58,981 bases of DNA, taken from positions 1-58,981 of the forward strand of contig MGTD01000042.1 of NCBI GenBank assembly GCA_001799285.1. The letters are read 5' to 3'. The notes under the pieces are model-generated. The model was not told the DNA's origin and made no database searches. It saw only the letters and a program-made list of their open reading frames with translations. Origin of the DNA: Deltaproteobacteria bacterium RIFOXYD12_FULL_56_24. Its GTDB lineage: Bacteria > Desulfobacterota > Desulfobulbia > Desulfobulbales > Desulfurivibrionaceae. Below are positions 26,129 through 34,355 of this stretch, piece after piece. The position numbers were made by a program, and so were the translations under genes. Position 1 is the first letter of the stretch; every line of letters starts with the position of its first letter.

Positions 26129-26884
26129 ATGAAGATTGCAATCAGCGGCAAAGGCGGGGTGGGCAAAACCACGATCATGGCCATGCTGGCCAAATATCTT
26201 CAGAAACACGGCAAGGAAGTGCTGGTAATCGACGCGGACTCCAGCCCCCACATGGCCCAAAGCCTCGGCTTGGCAGAGGATGAAAAAATCACCCCCATCG
26301 CCGAGATGAAGGAGCTGCTGGTCGAGCGTTCCGGCAAGGTGGACGGCTCGCCCTTTTACAATATCAACCCCCAGGTGGACGATCTGCTGGCCCGGTTCAT
26401 CGTGGAAAAGGACGGCATCAAGCTTATGGTCCTCGGCGCCATCCAAACCGCCAAGGGAGGCTGCGCCTGCCCGGAAAGCAACGTGCTGAAAAGGATGCTC
26501 ACCAAACTGCTGCTTTCGCCAAGTCAGGTGGTGCTGCTCGACATGGAGGCCGGGGTTGAACACCTGGGCCGGGGCACCATCGCCGGGGTGGATCATCTGC
26601 TGATCGTGGTGATCCCCTCAAAATCCGGGGTGCGCACCGCGCTGAAGATCAAAAAACTTGCCGAGGAATCGGGCATCCCCCGGATCTCCTTTGTCGGCAA
26701 CCTGGTTCAGGATGACGACGACCGGGCTTTTCTGGCCGAAGCCCTAGGAGAGCCACCTTTGGCCTGCTTCCCTGATTCCGCCGCGATCCGAAAAACGGAA
26801 CGGTCTGGCCTGCCGATTACCGGGGCGCTGGGTGAGGTTGAGGAGTCGGCAGCCGTGGTGGTACGGCAGATCATCATGCCGTAA
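26129..26884 (+). CDS. cooC: CooC-like nickel-insertion ATPase
   Basis: A 251-residue MinD-type ATPase with the deviant Walker A KGGVGKTT (8-15), DADSSPHMAQSLGL and DMEAGVEHLGRGT. Cys112 and Cys114 form the CxC of GGCACPE, the dimer metal site known in CooC, which loads nickel into carbon monoxide dehydrogenase. The ATG at 26129 follows AAAGGAT and is preferred to an ATG nine codons upstream with no ribosome site. No carbon monoxide dehydrogenase gene is in the window, so its client is elsewhere. The gene ends before a strong 16-bp hairpin. Confidence 0.85.
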   Translation: MKIAISGKGGVGKTTIMAMLAKYLQKHGKEVLVIDADSSPHMAQSLGLAEDEKITPIAEMKELLVERSGKVDGSPFYNINPQVDDLLARFIVEKDGIKLMVLGAIQTAKGGCACPESNVLKRMLTKLLLSPSQVVLLDMEAGVEHLGRGTIAGVDHLLIVVIPSKSGVRTALKIKKLAEESGIPRISFVGNLVQDDDDRAFLAEALGEPPLACFPDSAAIRKTERSGLPITGALGEVEESAAVVVRQIIMP

Positions 26885-26913
26885 GCCACCATTACTTCCC
26901 GGTAACCATCCAG

Positions 26914-26954
26914 CTGCACCGCACCTGCGGCAAATTGTCGCAGGTGCGGTGCAG
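26914..26954 (+). repeat. Perfect 16-bp hairpin after cooC
   Basis: CTGCACCGCACCTGCG (26914-26929) pairs exactly with 26939-26954 across a 9-base loop. GTAACCATCCAGC at 26902 just before it resembles the end of an M element, so it may be a remodelled M copy. No T-run follows on either strand, so it is not a classical intrinsic terminator, but it may protect the cooC 3' end. Confidence 0.6.
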
Positions 26955-27069
26955 AAGAAAGATGCGCTTCAACTTCCCGCTGAATAATGGTATGCAACAC
27001 TGGTTATTTTCGGCATGATGAGCCGTCGGCAAACGCGGCTGCGGTTTTCTGCAAAAATGTGGCTATTCG

Positions 27070-28434
27070 ATGCATACTGCCGTCCAAAATAATAATTTGA
27101 GCGAAGAGGCAAAAAACACCGCCTCGGCCAGAATAGCCTTTGCCTGGCTGCTGCACTTGCGCTGGGGCGCGGTGGCGGCCCAGGTTCTCCTGGTGCTGAT
27201 CACTCTCTTTTTTCTCGAAATCAGCCTCCCCTACGGGATTATTTTCGGCATCCTCGCTTTTGAAATCATCAGCAATTTTCTGTTCGCCTTTCTGCAAAAG
27301 AAAGAAACAGCCATAGCCGCCCGGCTTTTCGCACTGGTAATGTTTCTTGACATCGCCCTGCTCACCGGACTCATCTACTATTCCGGCGGCCCCATGAACC
27401 CCTTCACCTTTCTCTATCTTGTGCATATCACTCTGGGGGCCATCCTCATGCCGCCAGGCTGGTCATGGAGCCTGGCCTTTTTCACCACCGGCTGTTATGC
27501 CGCCCTTTTCATGCTGCCCACGGAAGGAAGAAGCCTGAATCAGCCTTGCCATCCGGACCCGGCAATAATAGACACCCTGAGCGACCCGCTGAAGATCCAT
27601 CTCCAAGGCATGTGGGTAGCCTTTGCCGTAACCGCATTTTTCATTGTTTTTTTTGTCAGCCGTATTCAGCTGGCTCTGGCCAGACACCAGAAGACCCTGA
27701 CTGATCTCCAGGATGAAAAGGCGAAAAGCGAACGAATGGCCTCCCTCGCTACCCTGGCCGCCGGCGCGGCCCACGAATTTTCCACCCCCTTGTCCACAAT
27801 TGCCGTGGCGGCCGGCGAGATGCTTCATACCCTGAAAAATAACAACGGGGCAGACTCGCCGGAACTTCTCGACGATATCAACCTGATCCGCGCTCAGGTT
27901 GCCAGGTGCAAGGACATCCTTTTTCACCTGGCCGCCGACGCCGGAGACCAGATGGGCGAACCCTTCACGGATTTCGCTCTGGACGAACTCATGGAAAATC
28001 TCCTCCAGGCCTTGCCTGATTCCCTCAAAAATCAGGTACACTATAACAACAGGACCGGCGACCTATTGGTCAGAATGCCGCTGCGCACCCTGCGCCGCAT
28101 TATCCGGGGGCTGATCAAGAATGCTCTCGACGCAGACCCGAACTCCCCTGTGCTGGTGGAATGCCGGCTGGACGCAACCAGACTCTATATTGAAATCACG
28201 GACAAGGGGTCCGGTATGGTCCCGGAGGTTGCCGCCCGGGCTACGGAACCGTTTTTCACCACCAAGGAGCCGGGCAATGGGCTGGGGCTTGGCCTCTTTC
28301 TTGCCAAGTCTACAGCCGAAAGGTTTGGCGGGGGACTGACTCTGATTTCCGCGCCTGGCACGGGCTCGAAGGTAACGCTTTTCCTGGCTCTGCAACAGAT
28401 CAAGGCCGATGCTCCTGAGGTGTTTCATGGATAG
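27070..28434 (+). CDS. regB: RegB/PrrB-type redox sensor histidine kinase
   Basis: A 454-residue membrane kinase. Six hydrophobic segments occupy about residues 25-200. The quinone-site motif GGPMNPFTF follows residue 105. The phosphoacceptor His235 is in GAAHEFSTPL, and the redox-active cysteine region of RegB is seen as QVARCKDILFHL (Cys280). An HATPase domain ends the protein with GSGM and GNGLGLGLFLAKS. In other bacteria RegB senses quinone redox state and oxygen and phosphorylates RegA. The stop codon lies at 28432-28434. An M element directly follows, and the ancestral stop overlapped the regA start. Confidence 0.92.
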   Translation: MHTAVQNNNLSEEAKNTASARIAFAWLLHLRWGAVAAQVLLVLITLFFLEISLPYGIIFGILAFEIISNFLFAFLQKKETAIAARLFALVMFLDIALLTGLIYYSGGPMNPFTFLYLVHITLGAILMPPGWSWSLAFFTTGCYAALFMLPTEGRSLNQPCHPDPAIIDTLSDPLKIHLQGMWVAFAVTAFFIVFFVSRIQLALARHQKTLTDLQDEKAKSERMASLATLAAGAAHEFSTPLSTIAVAAGEMLHTLKNNNGADSPELLDDINLIRAQVARCKDILFHLAADAGDQMGEPFTDFALDELMENLLQALPDSLKNQVHYNNRTGDLLVRMPLRTLRRIIRGLIKNALDADPNSPVLVECRLDATRLYIEITDKGSGMVPEVAARATEPFFTTKEPGNGLGLGLFLAKSTAERFGGGLTLISAPGTGSKVTLFLALQQIKADAPEVFHG

Positions 28435-28593
28435 GTAAGTAACTAGCTTAATGCCGAAAATAACTCGAACCACCAAACCGTAACTATTCAGCAGTGCCCC
28501 AGGTTGCGGTAAGCGGGGCGGCGAAGCGTACATCAAGATCAAGTACGTGAGCCGGCCTGATCGCCGCAAGATGGGGTGCTGCTGGATAGTTTC
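28435..28593 (+). repeat. Element M inserted at the regB-regA junction
   Basis: About 159 bases: an outer GTAAGTAACTAGC end and linker, then a hairpin core with arms GTAACTATTCAGCAG and CTGCTGGATAGTTTC. ATGGATAG lies directly outside both ends (28427-28434 and 28594-28601). The matching stretch extends to 14 bases (GTTTCATGGATAGG), partly because the element end resembles the target. Confidence 0.9.
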
Positions 28594-29130
<537 letters not shown>

Positions 29131-29160
29131 TCACCGCAACCCTCACACGGAGACACACTC

Positions 29161-29712
29161 ATGTACACCAAACAGACTGGCAACACTCCCAAAAGACGTC
29201 TTGTCCTCGCGATTGGCGCGGCAATGCTGCTTACCTGCACTCTGACCTTTGCCGCGGGCCCACCCCACCAGACAATCAGCGAAGGAATGAGATGCGCAAC
29301 CTGCGGCATGTATCCGCATCGCTATCCCCAATGGCAGACCCAGGTCATCTTCACGGATGGAACCATATCCGCCTTTGACGGCAGCAAGTGCATGTTCGGC
29401 TTTCTTCTTGAGATGAAAAAATACGCGCCCGAACGCAAGGCGGAGCAGGTGGCGGCAGTGTGGGTGAAGGATTTCAAAACCGGCAAGTGGCTTGACGGCA
29501 AGACGGCCCATTATGTGATCGCCAGCCAGGAGATGGGCCCGATGGGCAAAGAGCTTATTCCCTTTGCCACCCGTGATGCCGCGGAAGAATTCCAGAAGGC
29601 CAAGGGCGGGACCATCGAGACCTACGCCAACATAAACACAGCCACCCTGAAGTCGCTCATGGGAGGAATGCAGCACATGCAGATGAAGATGCCCCACCCT
29701 TCGATGCACTGA
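29161..29712 (+). CDS. NosL-family copper-binding protein
   Basis: A 183-residue exported protein. Residues 1-32 form a signal peptide (KRR, then a hydrophobic stretch ending TFAAG); there is no lipobox cysteine at the cleavage point. The NosL signature CATCGMYPHRYPQW (Cys45, Cys48, Met50) follows, with AFDGSKCMFGFLLEM later. The C-terminus is rich in Met and His (GGMQHMQMKMPHPSMH), fitting copper binding. NosL delivers copper to nitrous oxide reductase in denitrifiers; no nos genes are visible, so the client could be another cuproprotein. The ATG follows GGAG. It lies 30 bases after regA and is probably in that operon. Confidence 0.85.
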   Translation: MYTKQTGNTPKRRLVLAIGAAMLLTCTLTFAAGPPHQTISEGMRCATCGMYPHRYPQWQTQVIFTDGTISAFDGSKCMFGFLLEMKKYAPERKAEQVAAVWVKDFKTGKWLDGKTAHYVIASQEMGPMGKELIPFATRDAAEEFQKAKGGTIETYANINTATLKSLMGGMQHMQMKMPHPSMH

Positions 29713-29728
29713 GACACCCTCCGAAAAG

Positions 29729-29763
29729 CAAAAAAATGGGCCATGGCGTAAAAACCATGGCCC
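29729..29763 (-). terminator. Intrinsic terminator between nosL and the parvulin gene
   Basis: GGGCCATGG (29738-29746) and CCATGGCCC (29755-29763) form a 9-bp stem with an 8-base A-rich loop. Read on the minus strand it is followed by ATTTTTTTG, a classical terminator for the parvulin gene. On the plus strand the stem follows nosL with an A-run before it, so it may work in both directions. Confidence 0.8.
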
Positions 29764-29790
29764 CGGATTCACCTTGATTCCAGGCGAAAA

Positions 29791-30792
29791 TTATTTTTTT
29801 GCCGTGGGGCTTAGGACCTTGATGGTCGCCTTGCCTTTGGCCTCGGCGAGAAAAGCCTCGATATTGGCGGTAACTTTTTCCTGGGCGAGATAGCCGGTAA
29901 TTTTGCCCTTTGCCTCCTCAAAGCTCACGGTATTGGCAGGCCTTTTCTCCTCAAGTTTGATCAGGTGGTAGCCGAATTCCGTCTCCACGATATCGCTGAC
30001 CTCGCCGGACTTCATCTTGAAAACTGCATCAGCAAAAGGCTTCACCATCTGGCCTCTGGGGAAAAAACCCAGATCTCCGCCCTTCTCCTTGCTGGGGCAA
30101 TCTGAAGACTGCTTGGCCAATTCGGCGAAATCAGCGCCGCCTTTCAGCTGTTTTTGGATCTGGACAAGTTTTGCCCTCTTGCGATCCTTATCCGCCTTGG
30201 GCTCTGTTTCCTTGGCCGCGATAAGGATATGCCGGGCATGCGCCAGTTCCGGCTGGGAAAATTTACTCTGATTATTGTTGTAGAAATCCTTGGCTTCCTG
30301 CTCAGTAACCTGGGCCTTGCCCTTGAACTTGGTATCGATTAATTTCTTGATGCCCAGGTTTTTACCGATCTGCTTGCGCAAAAAAGCCTCTGTGATGCCT
30401 GCCTCGCTAAGCGCCTTGGCAAAGGCTTTGTCATCGGCAAAACCTTTCTTGTATCCTTTCAACTCGTTTTCAATCTCGGTGCTGCTGACGACAATCCCCG
30501 CTTTCTTGCTATGCTGACTCAACAATTCGAGCTTGATCATTTTGTCGAGAACCGTTTCCCGGAGCGAGGCCATTTCCGCCTCGCTGGGTTTGCGGCCCTG
30601 TTCCTGAAAACGGGCCACAATCCCCTTTATCTCTCCCTGCACAGCCGAGGCAGCAATAGGCTGCCCATTAACCAGGGCCGCGACCTCGTCCGCCTTCTTT
30701 TCCGTTTTGGCCCAGACGCTGGCGGCAAAAATAACGGTGACCCCAAGGGCTAAGGAAACCAAAACGGCTTTATTAACTTTTATAAATTGCAT
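29791..30792 (-). CDS. Periplasmic parvulin-type peptidyl-prolyl isomerase
   Basis: A 333-residue SurA/PrsA-like chaperone. A signal peptide covers about residues 1-29 (hydrophobic VLVSLALGVTVIFAASVWA). A SurA-N-like helical part (VAALVNGQPIAASAVQGEI to about residue 150) precedes the PPIC domain (about 170-265: HARHILIAAKE, FAELAKQSSDCPSKEKGGDLGFF, FGYHLIKLEEKRP) and a C-terminal helix. The ATG at 30792 follows AAGGAA. An M element ends 25 bases upstream, close enough to affect its leader or promoter. Confidence 0.88.
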   Translation of the reverse strand: MQFIKVNKAVLVSLALGVTVIFAASVWAKTEKKADEVAALVNGQPIAASAVQGEIKGIVARFQEQGRKPSEAEMASLRETVLDKMIKLELLSQHSKKAGIVVSSTEIENELKGYKKGFADDKAFAKALSEAGITEAFLRKQIGKNLGIKKLIDTKFKGKAQVTEQEAKDFYNNNQSKFSQPELAHARHILIAAKETEPKADKDRKRAKLVQIQKQLKGGADFAELAKQSSDCPSKEKGGDLGFFPRGQMVKPFADAVFKMKSGEVSDIVETEFGYHLIKLEEKRPANTVSFEEAKGKITGYLAQEKVTANIEAFLAEAKGKATIKVLSPTAKK

Positions 30793-30817
30793 AACAGTTC
30801 CTTTATGATAAAATTTT

Positions 30818-30970
30818 GTAACTATCCAGCAGCACCGCATCTGCGTTGTTATCAGCCTGCTAATGGGCATCAGCACATTTCGCAAAATTCTGCTTAGCAG
30901 CTACAGCACTGCTGGATAGTTACGGTTTGGGTTGTTTTTGTTCGTTTCCGGCCTTTAGCTGGATAGTTAC
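30818..30970 (-). repeat. Complete element M upstream of the parvulin gene
   Basis: A 153-base copy in reverse orientation relative to those at 25.8 and 33.3 kb. The hairpin core is 30818-30925 and the linker, reading GGTTTGGGTTGTTTTTG, ends with a third copy of the end motif AGCTGGATAGTTAC at 30957-30970. The outside bases AAAATTTT and GAATTTTT agree at six of eight positions. An A element lies 49 bases beyond. Together these fill most of the 366-base gap; no gene is present. Confidence 0.85.
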
Positions 30971-31019
30971 GAATTTTTTCTGACCAAGCTACTTAATGTT
31001 GAACTCGCAGGTCATTTTT

Positions 31020-31073
31020 TACACCCAGAGGGTATAAGTTTCGTATGAGCAGGTAAGCTGCTCAACTCAGCTT
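31020..31073 (-). repeat. Element A, copy 6
   Basis: A full 54-bp copy in reverse orientation between element M and the ubiA 3' end. The stem reads TGAGCAG/CTGCTCA with one weakened pair. Confidence 0.85.
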
Positions 31074-31158
31074 TAACGCAGATGCGCAAAGTTTTAATCC
31101 TTTTATTTAAACATGTTGCCTTTGCGCCTCCGCTTCTTGGCGTTACGTTTTTTAGTTG

Positions 31159-32016
31159 TTACGAGTCCATCACTAATGAAAGCCAGGTTGCCACAAACAT
31201 GGTGAAACTAATCAGCCCGTTCATGGTAAAAAAAGAAAGCTGAATCCGGGACAGATCCTGGGGATTGACCACCAGGTGCTGATAAAAAAGAGCCCCGGCC
31301 GTGAGAGCAATCCCCAGATAATAATAAATATTCAACTCTGCAACTATACCAGTGAGAGCGAACAAAATAAAGGCCAGGCCATGAAAAAAAACCGCGAACC
31401 TAAAAGCTTTTTTCCTGCCGAAGCGGGCTGGCAAGGAATAGAGCCCGGCCTGTCGGTCGAAGTCCGCATCGAGGCAGGCATAAACCGTGTCGAAACCTGC
31501 CACCCAGAAGAGGACTCCCAGAGATAGAGACAAAGGAAAGCCGGCAAAAGTTCCCTTTACCGCAACCCAGCCACCCAGGGGCGAAAAAGCCAGGGCAATG
31601 CCGAGAACCACATGGCAGAGCCAGGTGAAACGTTTGGTCAGAGAATAGATAAAAGTAAGCCCCAGCGCGAAGGGGGATAGCTTCAGGGTAAGCGAGTTGA
31701 GCTGAGAGCAGGCGACAAAATACAGCAGGGTAAAAAAAACAACCATGGCCCAGGCTTCCCCCAGCCCCACTGCACCGGTCGGGATAGCCCGATCCGCGGT
31801 ACGGGGGTTGGCGGCGTCGAATTTCCGGTCGGCGATGCGGTTGAAGCCCATGGCCGCGGTCCTGGCCCCGACCATAGCCAGGATGATCCAGCCAAAGGTG
31901 GCAACCTCGGGAATCCCGCGCCTTGCCAGGAATGCGCCGATCAAGGCAAAGGGCAGGGCAAAAATGGTATGCCCGAACTGGATCATCTCAAGCAGATCCT
32001 TGACCTTGCGCAGCAT
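31159..32016 (-). CDS. UbiA-family prenyltransferase for menaquinone (MqnP-like)
   Basis: A 285-residue membrane enzyme with eight or nine predicted helices. The two prenyl-diphosphate/magnesium motifs are NRIADRKFDAANPRTADRA (about 57-75) and the DADFDRQAGLYSLP region (about 180). In bacteria using the futalosine route a UbiA homologue attaches the isoprenoid tail to 1,4-dihydroxy-6-naphthoate, and the gene's place behind mqnA, menG and ubiX supports that role over ubiquinone synthesis. The ATG overlaps the ubiX stop (TGATG) and follows AGGAAGAG. The stop codon lies in GACTCGTAAC, which resembles a C-element end. Confidence 0.88.
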   Translation of the reverse strand: MLRKVKDLLEMIQFGHTIFALPFALIGAFLARRGIPEVATFGWIILAMVGARTAAMGFNRIADRKFDAANPRTADRAIPTGAVGLGEAWAMVVFFTLLYFVACSQLNSLTLKLSPFALGLTFIYSLTKRFTWLCHVVLGIALAFSPLGGWVAVKGTFAGFPLSLSLGVLFWVAGFDTVYACLDADFDRQAGLYSLPARFGRKKAFRFAVFFHGLAFILFALTGIVAELNIYYYLGIALTAGALFYQHLVVNPQDLSRIQLSFFTMNGLISFTMFVATWLSLVMDS

Positions 32017-32591
32017 CACTCTTCCTTCCCGGCAAGACCCTGCCACCGGGGCAGATCCGCAACCTCGATCCCGAGCAGTTCCGCCACCCGGCCCGCAAAA
32101 AAACGGGCCATCTCTTCGATGCTCCGCGGCCGGTGGTAGAGGGCGGGCATGGGCGGACAGATGATGGCCCCAGCCTCGTACGCCTTCAACATATTGGTGA
32201 GGTGGGTTCTATTCAAGGGTGTTTCCCGAACCGCCAGCACAAGGGGACGCCGCTCCTTGAGCATTACATCGGCGGCCCGGTGGATGAGATTGCCGCAAAC
32301 TCCGTTGGCAATGGCGGCGAGGCTCCCCATGGTGCAGGGCAAGACCGCCATGCCGGAAAAATCGCTGGAGCCGCTGGACATGGGCGCGGCAAAATCATGC
32401 ACCTCATGCCACTTGGCCACATAGGGATCAAGATCCCGGCGGGTCAGGTCAAGCTCCAGCTTAAGCACCTGGGCGCCGGCCTCGGAAAGAAGGCCATGCA
32501 CCTCGACCTCAAGATGACGGCAGAGCTTGAGAAACTCCAGGGCATATACCGCGCCGGTGGCCCCGGATATGGCCAGGACGATTTTTCTCAT
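32016..32591 (-). CDS. ubiX: UbiX-family flavin prenyltransferase
   Basis: A 191-residue enzyme that makes prenylated FMN, the cofactor of UbiD-type decarboxylases. Seen are AISGATGAVYALEFLK at the flavin site, LPCTMGSLAAIANGVCGNLIHRAADVMLKERRPLVLAVRETPL, and PPMPALYHRP. Menaquinone made by the futalosine route needs a UbiD-like decarboxylase (MqnL), which is not in this window. The gene overlaps menG by four bases and ubiA by one. Confidence 0.93.
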   Translation of the reverse strand: MRKIVLAISGATGAVYALEFLKLCRHLEVEVHGLLSEAGAQVLKLELDLTRRDLDPYVAKWHEVHDFAAPMSSGSSDFSGMAVLPCTMGSLAAIANGVCGNLIHRAADVMLKERRPLVLAVRETPLNRTHLTNMLKAYEAGAIICPPMPALYHRPRSIEEMARFFAGRVAELLGIEVADLPRWQGLAGKEE

Positions 32592-33295
32592 TTAACCCCC
32601 ACATAGACCGTCACTACTCCGAAGGTCAGCGGTCGATGGTAGGTTCTGGCAAACCCGGCCTGCCGCATCATGGCCAGCAGTTCATCCGGTGCATAAAATT
32701 CGGCGATGGAACGGGCCAGATATTCATAAGCCTCGGTGTCGCCGGAAACAAGCCCGGCAATCTTCGGCAACACCCGGTTGAGATAAAAATTATAAACCGT
32801 CTTGACCAGCGGATTCCGCGGCCGGGAAAATTCGAGGATCAACAGCTTACCGCCGGTCTTCAGCACCCGGTGCATCTCCCTCAAGCCCTGCTGGGTTCTC
32901 GCCAGGTTCCTAACCCCGAAGGCCACGGTGACCCCACAAACCGAGCCGGTCTTCACGGGAAGCTGCTCCCCGTCGCCGCACACCGGAACAATCCGCTCCT
33001 TCCGGTCATCGGCCGGAAGATGTCGCACCCCGGCGCGGAGCATGTCTTCACAAAAATCCACGGCCAGCACCTGCCGCTTTCTGGCCTGCCGGGTCAATTC
33101 AAGAGACAAGGGCAGGGTTCCGGCGCAAAGGTCGAGTACCACCCCCTCGGGAAACTCCTGCAACTCCCGGGTGGTAACCCAGCGCCAGTAGCGATCGATC
33201 TGAAAACTCAACACCGAATTAAGGAAATCATATTTCCCGCTAATCGAGGAAAATTTTTCCTGAACAAATCTCTTTTTTTCGTCTGGATTCTGCAT
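32588..33295 (-). CDS. menG: Demethylmenaquinone C-methyltransferase
   Basis: A 235-residue methyltransferase of the UbiE/MenG family. Motif I is VVLDLCAGTLPLSLEL; others are the VDFCEDMLRAG acidic loop, VTVAFGVRNLARTQQGLREMHRVLKTGGKLLILEFSRP and the C-terminal FGVVTVYVGVK. It would methylate the naphthoquinone ring after prenylation. The ATG at 33295 is poorly served by a ribosome site. An M element carrying an A element now lies just upstream (33318-33524); without it the mqnA stop would be only four bases from this ATG, so the insertion probably broke translational coupling. Confidence 0.9.
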   Translation of the reverse strand: MQNPDEKKRFVQEKFSSISGKYDFLNSVLSFQIDRYWRWVTTRELQEFPEGVVLDLCAGTLPLSLELTRQARKRQVLAVDFCEDMLRAGVRHLPADDRKERIVPVCGDGEQLPVKTGSVCGVTVAFGVRNLARTQQGLREMHRVLKTGGKLLILEFSRPRNPLVKTVYNFYLNRVLPKIAGLVSGDTEAYEYLARSIAEFYAPDELLAMMRQAGFARTYHRPLTFGVVTVYVGVK

Positions 33296-33317
33296 ATTGT
33301 TATTGTGTCCCACAGAT

Positions 33318-33524
33318 GTAACTGTCCAGCTTAAGGCCGGAAACGAACAAAAACAACCCAAACCGTAACTATCCTGCAGTGCCGTAGCTGCTAGGCAGAA
33401 GCCTGCGAAGTGTGCTGGTGCCCATGAGCAGGCTGATATAGCTGAGTTGGGCAGCTTGTCTGCCCAAACGAAACTTATGCCCTTTGGGTGCAACAACGCA
33501 GATGCGGTGCTGCTGGATAGTTAC
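33318..33524 (+). repeat. Element M carrying a nested element A, between mqnA and menG
   Basis: A 207-base composite: GTAACTGTCCAGC end and linker (33318-33359), hairpin core from GTAACTATCCTGCAG to CTGCTGGATAGTTAC, and within the core the A insert at 33439-33492. Without the A insert its length is 153 bases, like other complete copies. CCACAGA(T/C) lies outside both ends (33310-33317 and 33525-33532), or an exact CCCACAGA if the ends are shifted one base. TTA of the right end is the mqnA stop codon. Confidence 0.9.
33439..33492 (+). repeat. Element A, copy 7, nested in element M
   Basis: Comparison with the uninterrupted M copy at 30.8 kb (GGCTGATAACAACGCAG in the matching strand) shows the insertion exactly: GGCTGATA, then 54 bases, then ACAACGCAG. 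So the unit is 54 bp and duplicates no more than one base. The stem has changed on both sides (TTGGGCAG/CTGCCCAA), a compensatory change. Confidence 0.9.
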
Positions 33525-34351
33525 CCACAGACCTTTAGGGGAAGCGCCGTAGCGGGAACCTCGCCACGGGAAATAAGATACTCGAAAAATCGCTTCAGCG
33601 CCTCCTGCTTTTCACTGCCCAAATCATATTCGATACCTTGCAGAAACCGGTAGCAGGCCTCCTTGTCCATGGGGACCCGCCCCGCCACCTTGGCGCTGAT
33701 CTCCCGCAGCTGCGCCCTTCCCTGGTGCAGACAACGCTGCAACTCCAGATGAATGGCCAAAACCGTATCCGGATCTGACCGGCAAAAATCCTCCCGCACG
33801 GCCCAGACCGCGAAAACAAAAGGCAGACCGGTTCGAACCTGCCAAGCATCGCCAAGATCTAGCCTGTATGGATAGCGTCCTTCCGCAGCCAGTCGCAAGG
33901 CCTCGTCGCCGATGGCCAGCACCGCCGCAGGCTTTTCCAGAGCGCTGGTTTCCGCAAGCCGGCCGACCCGATAGCGGGGCTGAATTTGATAAAAATCCTC
34001 CAGAATGATCTTGACCAGGCTTACCGAGGTTTGCGATTGGGAACTGAGCAGGATAAGCCTTTCCCCCAATTGGGCAAAGGGCGTTTGCGAAAAGAGCAAA
34101 ACGCTGCCCACCGGACCAGTGGCCGAGATGGAGAGATCGCTTAAAATCCGGTACTCCCCTGGATGCAGGGCATATTCCTGGGAAGAGACAAACCCCAAGT
34201 CAAGCTCGTTTTCATGGAGCAGCCGGTTGAGCACCGCAGGCGGCGCCTCGGTCACCTGCCAGTCGGCACGACGCACGGTCTGCTGCCACACCTCGTAAAG
34301 GGGCGCGGTGTTGATGAAGTTCACCATCCCGATTCTGGCCGTGATTTTCAT
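33521..34351 (-). CDS. mqnA: Chorismate dehydratase
   Basis: A 276-residue enzyme of the MqnA/MqnD periplasmic-binding-protein fold that converts chorismate to 3-enolpyruvylbenzoate, the first step of futalosine menaquinone synthesis. Typical features are IGMVNFINTAPLY at the start, LGFVSSQEYALHPGEY, SVLLFS, LLSSQSQTSVSLVK and LAIGDEALR. The ATG at 34351 lies four bases after the upstream stop. The terminal residues LKVCG and the TAA come from the edge of an inserted M element; the ancestral end would have been two residues longer (TQ, then TAA). Confidence 0.9.
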   Translation of the reverse strand: MKITARIGMVNFINTAPLYEVWQQTVRRADWQVTEAPPAVLNRLLHENELDLGFVSSQEYALHPGEYRILSDLSISATGPVGSVLLFSQTPFAQLGERLILLSSQSQTSVSLVKIILEDFYQIQPRYRVGRLAETSALEKPAAVLAIGDEALRLAAEGRYPYRLDLGDAWQVRTGLPFVFAVWAVREDFCRSDPDTVLAIHLELQRCLHQGRAQLREISAKVAGRVPMDKEACYRFLQGIEYDLGSEKQEALKRFFEYLISRGEVPATALPLKVCG

Positions 34352-34355
34352 TACG

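Noticed and set aside
26914-26954. Intrinsic terminator for cooC
   Set aside because: The stem is excellent but is followed by AAGAAAGATG rather than T residues.
30793-30885. A 31-residue N-terminal extension of the parvulin
   Set aside because: The extension would be encoded by the M element; the ATG at 30792 has a good ribosome site and begins a normal signal peptide.
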